From positions 1-16,577 of the forward strand of contig JANWZF010000088.1 of the NCBI GenBank assembly GCA_025054905.1: a stretch of DNA of 16,577 nucleotides, written 5' to 3'. The DNA comes from Tepidimonas sp. (GTDB lineage Bacteria; Pseudomonadota; Gammaproteobacteria; Burkholderiales; Burkholderiaceae_C). A program made the translations under genes and the position numbers. The notes beneath the pieces were generated by a model that did no database searches, was not told where the DNA came from, and saw only the letters and a list, made by a program, of their open reading frames with translations. Shown piece by piece: positions 8,059 to 16,577 of the stretch (positions within the stretch are counted from its first letter, which is position 1; the number at the start of each line of letters is the position of its first letter).

Positions 8059-8086
8059 GCGAGCCGGCCGAGGGGGCCAGCCCGCC
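8058..8086 (-). terminator. Strong hairpin between convergent genes; probable 3' end of the propionyl-CoA operon
   Basis: Two 12-base arms (8058-8069 and 8075-8086) flank a 5-base loop. Read as minus-strand RNA all 12 positions pair, two of them as G-U. Read on the plus strand the same two positions become A/C mismatches. The stem begins 8 bases past the stop codon of the last operon gene and ends on the last base of the ferredoxin stop codon. No U-run follows, so it may act as an mRNA-stabilising 3' structure or Rho-assisted terminator rather than a classic intrinsic one. Confidence 0.55.
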
Positions 8087-8094
8087 TGCGTCAC

Positions 8095-8582
8095 CTAGAC
8101 CGCGCCGGCCGCCAGGGCGTCGAAGGCCCGGATCACCTCCGGTGGCGCTTGCACCAGCTCGATCAGCACCCCCTCCCCTGCGATGGGAAACTCGTCGTTG
8201 CCCTTGGGGTGGATGAAGCAGATGTCGAAGCCGGCCGCGCCGCGACGAATGCCTCCCGGGGCGAAGCGCACCCCCTGGGCCGTCAACCATTCGACCGCCT
8301 TGGGCAAATCGTCCACCCACAGCCCCACGTGGTTCAACGGTGGCACGTGCACCGCCGGCTTTCGGTCAGGGTCCAGCGGTTGCATCAGATCGACTTCGAC
8401 CTTCAGTGGTCCGTGACCGAGCGCGCAGATGTCCTCATCGACGTTTTCCCGCTCGCTGACGAAGGTGCCGGTCACCGGCAAACCGAACAGTTCGACCCAC
8501 AGCCGGCGCAGACGCCCCTTGTCGGGCGCGCCAAGGGCGATCTGCTGGATCCCAAGGATTCGAAACGGCCTGCCCGACGCGC

Positions 8583-8586
<4 letters not shown>
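8095..8586 (-). CDS. mce: VOC-family protein, probable methylmalonyl-CoA epimerase
   Basis: A 163-residue vicinal-oxygen-chelate (glyoxalase-fold) protein with two beta-alpha-beta modules. By position it is the epimerase converting (S)- to (R)-methylmalonyl-CoA, the one step of the pathway not covered by its operon partners. Putative metal or active-site positions by alignment from memory with the Propionibacterium enzyme: Asp66 (EVDLMQP), His86 (NHVGLWVDDL) and Glu143 (VLIELVQ) fit. The first ligand, normally His in DHIGIAV, is Gln15 here (IQQIALGAP). Gln is tolerated as a metal ligand in some VOC enzymes, so activity is possible but not proved. The ATG overlaps the pccA stop (ATGA), showing translational coupling. 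It is the last gene of the operon and ends just before a strong hairpin. A different VOC activity remains possible. Confidence 0.8.
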
Positions 8587-10646
<2,060 letters not shown>

Positions 10647-10666
10647 GGATCGATGCTCCCCCAGCC

Positions 10667-12199
<1,533 letters not shown>

Positions 12200-12249
12200 G
12201 GGAATCGACTCCTAGGGGGTATCGGAACGAAGATCGAAGGCCTGGGGCC

Positions 12250-13338
12250 TCAAGCGGAGGACGGGATCGCAGCCTGTTGAACCGCGGCCGCGGCGTCGGT
12301 GAGCGCCGCGCCAAAACCAAACACCGCCAGCAGCTGCCGCGCGGCCACCGAGGCCACCATCCGTCCGGCCAGCACGTCGTCGGTCAGCGCCGGCAAACGG
12401 GCTTGCACCGCCGGATGGCGGATGAAGGCCTCGCGCAAGCCGGCTTCGATGCGCTCCCACATCCAGGCGCGCGCCTGGCGCTGGCGACGGGCCTGCAAGC
12501 CCCCCGCTGCGGACTGCAGGCGGCGATAGTCATCGACAGCTTGCCAAAAGGTCTCGATGCCGCGTGCATGCAGCGCACTGAGCTGAATCACGCGGGGTTG
12601 CCACCGCGTCGGATCATGGCAATCGGTCTCGGGGCGGCCGTGCAGCCCCAGCAGCCGCAGCGCCGAGGTGATTTGCGCCTGCGCCCGGGTCGCGGCATCC
12701 GGATCGAGGTCGGCCTTGTTGATGACGATCAGGTCGGCCAGCTCCATGATGCCTTTTTTGATCGCCTGCAGATCGTCGCCGGCGTTGGGCAGCTGCAGCA
12801 CGCAGAACAGATCGGTCATGTTGGCCACCGCGGTTTCGCTCTGGCCCACGCCGACCGTCTCGACGATCACGATGTCGTAGCCGGCCGCCTCACACACGAG
12901 CATGGCCTCGCGGGTCTTGGCGGCCACCCCTCCCAGGGTCCCGCCACTGGGGCTGGGGCGAATGAAGGCGTGCGGGTGCACGGACAGCTTTTCCATGCGG
13001 GTCTTGTCACCCAGGATCGAGCCCCCCGACACGCTGCTGCTGGGGTCCACGGCAAGCACGGCCACCCGATGGCCCAGGCCGATCAGGTGCAGCCCCAGCG
13101 CTTCGATGAACGTGCTCTTGCCCACGCCGGGCACCCCGCTGATCCCCAGACGAAAAGCGCCACCCGTGTGAGGCAGCAACGCGTTGAGCAAGGCGTCGGC
13201 CTGCTGACGATGGTCCGGGCGGGTCGATTCCAGCAACGTGATGGCCTTGGCCAGCGCACGCCGCTGCGCCATCGACGGGCCGCCCAGCAGAGCCTGGAGC
13301 ATGGGCAGCGGGGCTGAGGCCGGCGCACTCATCGCCAT
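12250..13338 (-). CDS. meaB: MeaB-family GTPase, methylmalonyl-CoA mutase chaperone
   Basis: A 362-residue G3E-type P-loop GTPase of the MeaB/ArgK family. It binds methylmalonyl-CoA mutase, gates loading of adenosylcobalamin and protects the enzyme from inactivation. Walker A is GVPGVGKST (68-76). DPSSSVSGGSILGDKTRM is the family signature after it. ETVGVGQSE is the switch region and NKAD the guanine-specificity motif. A helical C-terminal part follows, which in this family mediates dimerisation. Start: two ATGs are possible, 13338 (MAMSAP) or 13332 (MSAP); I take 13338, 4 bases after the mutase stop. The frame stays open upstream inside the mutase gene, but those roughly 110 residues are Arg/Ser-rich and look like an out-of-frame reading. 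Immediate adjacency to mcm supports a dedicated chaperone. The old name LAO/AO transport ATPase is misleading. Confidence 0.95.
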   Translation of the reverse strand: MAMSAPASAPLPMLQALLGGPSMAQRRALAKAITLLESTRPDHRQQADALLNALLPHTGGAFRLGISGVPGVGKSTFIEALGLHLIGLGHRVAVLAVDPSSSVSGGSILGDKTRMEKLSVHPHAFIRPSPSGGTLGGVAAKTREAMLVCEAAGYDIVIVETVGVGQSETAVANMTDLFCVLQLPNAGDDLQAIKKGIMELADLIVINKADLDPDAATRAQAQITSALRLLGLHGRPETDCHDPTRWQPRVIQLSALHARGIETFWQAVDDYRRLQSAAGGLQARRQRQARAWMWERIEAGLREAFIRHPAVQARLPALTDDVLAGRMVASVAARQLLAVFGFGAALTDAAAAVQQAAIPSSA

Positions 13339-13342
13339 CCGC

Positions 13343-15511
<2,169 letters not shown>

Positions 15512-15517
15512 GCAGTG

Positions 15518-15537
15518 CGCCAGAAGTCAAAATGGCG
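15518..15537. repeat. Inverted repeat in the mcm leader, CGCCA-N10-TGGCG
   Basis: Two perfect 5-base arms (15518-15522 and 15533-15537) are 10 bases apart, centred about 17 bases upstream of the mutase ATG and near the predicted transcription start. It could be a regulator-binding site or a leader hairpin over the ribosome-binding region. Arms this short in GC-rich DNA can arise by chance. Confidence 0.3.
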
Positions 15538-15571
15538 TCTACATTGTACATTATTCATAATTATTGATGCA
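15536..15571 (-). promoter_or_regulatory. Putative promoter of the mcm-meaB-pccB-pccA-mce operon
   Basis: On the minus strand a TACAAT hexamer (15543-15548) is a good -10 element; transcription would start near 15536, giving a leader of about 25 bases. The hexamer 17 bases further upstream is a poor -35, so activation or a weak basal promoter is possible. The DNA is very AT-rich compared with its surroundings and carries ATTATT twice, 10 bases apart (15550-15555 and 15560-15565), plus the palindrome ATAATTAT (15557-15564), positions where a regulator could sit on one face of the helix. Confidence 0.45.
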
Positions 15572-15599
15572 GAGTATTCGAAATTCGTAAAATCGCCGC
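15564..15599 (+). promoter_or_regulatory. Putative gntR promoter giving a leaderless transcript
   Basis: TTGATG (15564-15569), 18 bases, then TAAAAT (15588-15593) makes a recognisable sigma-70 promoter (4/6 and 5/6 matches to consensus). Transcription would start about 7 bases after the -10, at or next to the A of the ATG at 15600, leaving essentially no 5' leader. No Shine-Dalgarno sequence is present in front of the ATG, which fits. A TTCGAA palindrome (15577-15582) lies in the spacer. Confidence 0.5.
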
Positions 15600-16250
15600 A
15601 TGTCCGCCATCACCCTGACCCCGCGCGCGCTCTACGAGGAGGTCGCCGAGCAGCTGCGCCAGCGTATCTTCCGGCGTGACCTGGCCCCGGGCAGCTGGAT
15701 CGACGAGCTGCGGCTGGCCGAGGAGTACGGCATCAGCCGCACGCCGCTGCGCGAGGCGCTGAAGGTACTGGCCGCCGAGGGGCTGGTGACGATCAAGGTG
15801 CGTCGCGGCGCCTACGTGACCGAGGTCAGCGACAAAGACCTGCGCGACGTTTACCACCTGCTGGCGCTGCTGGAATCCGACGCCGCCGCCCAGGTCGCTA
15901 CCACCGCACAGCCCGGGCAGCTTGCCGAGCTGCAGGCACTGCATGCCGAGCTGGAAGCGGCCACCGGCGACCCCGAGCGCTTCTTCGCGCTGAACGAGCG
16001 CTTTCACCTGCGGCTGCTTGAGCTGGCCGACAACCGCTGGCGGCTGCAGCTGGTGCAGGACCTGCGCAAGGTGATGAAGCTCAATCGCCAGCATTCGCTG
16101 CTGCGGCGCGGCCGCATCGCCGAAGCGCTGGCCGAGCACCGGGCCGTGCTGGATGCGCTGCTGGCCGGCGACGCCGACGCCGCGCGGGTGCAGATGCAGC
16201 AGCACTTCGCGCACGGGCTGGCGGCAGCGGCCACCGCACCGGGCGGCTAA
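15600..16250 (+). CDS. GntR-family transcriptional regulator, FCD (FadR-like) subgroup
   Basis: A 216-residue regulator. The N-terminal winged helix-turn-helix covers about residues 8-74: recognition region LAEEYGISRTPLREALKVL (39-57), and the wing ends in RRGAYV. The C-terminal all-helical FCD ligand domain covers about 78-208, with metal/ligand-site residues in the usual spacing: Asn132 (where Asp is common) and His136 in LNERFH, then His180 and His202. FCD regulators typically bind small carboxylic acids or acyl compounds and release DNA. Being divergent from mcm across only 88 bases, it is the likely local regulator of propionyl-CoA catabolism and of itself; the effector is not known from sequence. 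Start: the ATG at 15600 gives a normal N-terminus (SAITLTPRALYEEV) and fits the predicted leaderless promoter. Confidence 0.93.
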   Translation: MSAITLTPRALYEEVAEQLRQRIFRRDLAPGSWIDELRLAEEYGISRTPLREALKVLAAEGLVTIKVRRGAYVTEVSDKDLRDVYHLLALLESDAAAQVATTAQPGQLAELQALHAELEAATGDPERFFALNERFHLRLLELADNRWRLQLVQDLRKVMKLNRQHSLLRRGRIAEALAEHRAVLDALLAGDADAARVQMQQHFAHGLAAAATAPGG

Positions 16251-16251
16251 G

Positions 16252-16266
16252 CGCTGGCGCGCAGCG
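16252..16266. terminator. Short hairpin between convergent gntR and dusA
   Basis: CGCTG (16252-16256) and CAGCG (16262-16266) flank a 5-base loop in the 18-base gap between the two stop codons. It can fold on either strand. There is no T-run, and a 5-base GC stem is weak evidence, so this is only a candidate bidirectional terminator. Confidence 0.25.
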
Positions 16267-16268
16267 TA

Positions 16269-16577
16269 TCAGCCGAGCGCCGACGTCGCCCCCAGCAGCG
16301 CCTGTCGCGCCCGCCGCGCCACCTGCTGTGGCGACAGCGGCTTGAGACGGTGGTCGCTCCAGACCTGGCGCCAGCGGCGCGCGCCGGGCTGCCCATGCCG
16401 CAGGCCCAGCATGTGGCGCGCGATGGCGTACCAGCCGCCGGGCAGGCCGGGCGCCTCGCGCGCCATGTAGTCCACCATCGCCGCCTCCACCGCGTCGCGG
16501 TCCGCCGCAACGCTGCTGTCACCGAACCAGCGCTCGTCCCACGAAGCCAGCCACCACGGGTTGTGGTAGGCCTCGCG
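16269..16577 (-). CDS. dusA: tRNA-dihydrouridine synthase A, C-terminal 102 residues; start lies beyond the window
   Basis: An open minus-strand frame enters from the right edge and ends at 16269. The visible part contains REAYHNPWWLASWDERWFGD, matching the DusA family segment (typically GREAYHNPY...D..FFGD) that ends the flavin-binding barrel. Next comes the C-terminal helical tRNA-recognition region with HMLGLRHGQPGARRWRQVWS, close to the DusA-specific HMLGLF.G.PGAR.WR pattern. DusA reduces uridines 20/20a in the tRNA D-loop with FMN and NADPH. The catalytic cysteine and FMN site are outside the window. It is convergent with gntR, 18 bases apart, and appears unrelated to the neighbouring pathway. 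Confidence 0.92.
   Translation of the reverse strand, partial: REAYHNPWWLASWDERWFGDSSVAADRDAVEAAMVDYMAREAPGLPGGWYAIARHMLGLRHGQPGARRWRQVWSDHRLKPLSPQQVARRARQALLGATSALG

Noticed and set aside
12238..12250. Small hairpin AGGCC-TGG-GGCCT at the end of meaB as an internal terminator
   Set aside because: Only a 5-base stem, no U-run, and it overlaps the meaB stop codon inside an otherwise tight operon; likely chance in GC-rich DNA.

Overview
This GC-rich window looks like a chromosomal segment from a betaproteobacterium, probably order Burkholderiales (Comamonadaceae or relatives). The evidence is gene content and protein style: a TyrB-type aminotransferase, an intracellular polyhydroxybutyrate depolymerase, a soluble RnfB-like ferredoxin, and a GntR/mutase/MeaB/PccB/PccA/epimerase block. 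Sampled lines count about 65-67% G+C in the metabolic genes, but only about 50-58% in the two-component genes at the left edge. The placement is inference; there is no rRNA or other marker here.

Layout. (1) 1-2463, minus strand: a LuxR-type response regulator followed, with a 4-base overlap, by a membrane histidine kinase. The kinase has a seven-helix membrane module, starts with GTG and runs off the left edge. (2) 2506-4569, minus: uvrB, excision repair. (3) 4669-8058, plus: tyrB-like aminotransferase, PHB depolymerase phaZ, and an RnfB-like ferredoxin whose start overlaps the phaZ stop. (4) 8095-15511, minus: a tight five-gene operon transcribed mcm > meaB > pccB > pccA > mce. (5) 15600-16250, plus: a divergent GntR/FCD regulator separated from mcm by an AT-rich 88-base control region. 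(6) 16269-16577, minus: the 3' end of dusA, convergent with the regulator.

How the genes work together. The five-gene operon encodes the whole route from propionyl-CoA to succinyl-CoA: biotin-dependent carboxylation (PccA/PccB), epimerisation of methylmalonyl-CoA (VOC protein), B12-dependent mutation (Mcm) and protection of the mutase cofactor (MeaB). The divergent regulator is the obvious candidate controller. PhaZ next door mobilises stored polyester. If the polymer contains 3-hydroxyvalerate, its breakdown yields propionyl-CoA, so the two blocks may be linked metabolically, though nothing in the sequence proves it.

I do not see a mobile element, CRISPR array, tRNA, rRNA or phage gene, and no clearly new biological system. 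The most informative items are the kinase frame without an ATG start, the mcm/gntR control region with a probably leaderless regulator transcript, the strong hairpin at the end of the propionyl-CoA operon, the phaZ/ferredoxin coupling, and a glutamine in place of a metal-ligand histidine in the epimerase.
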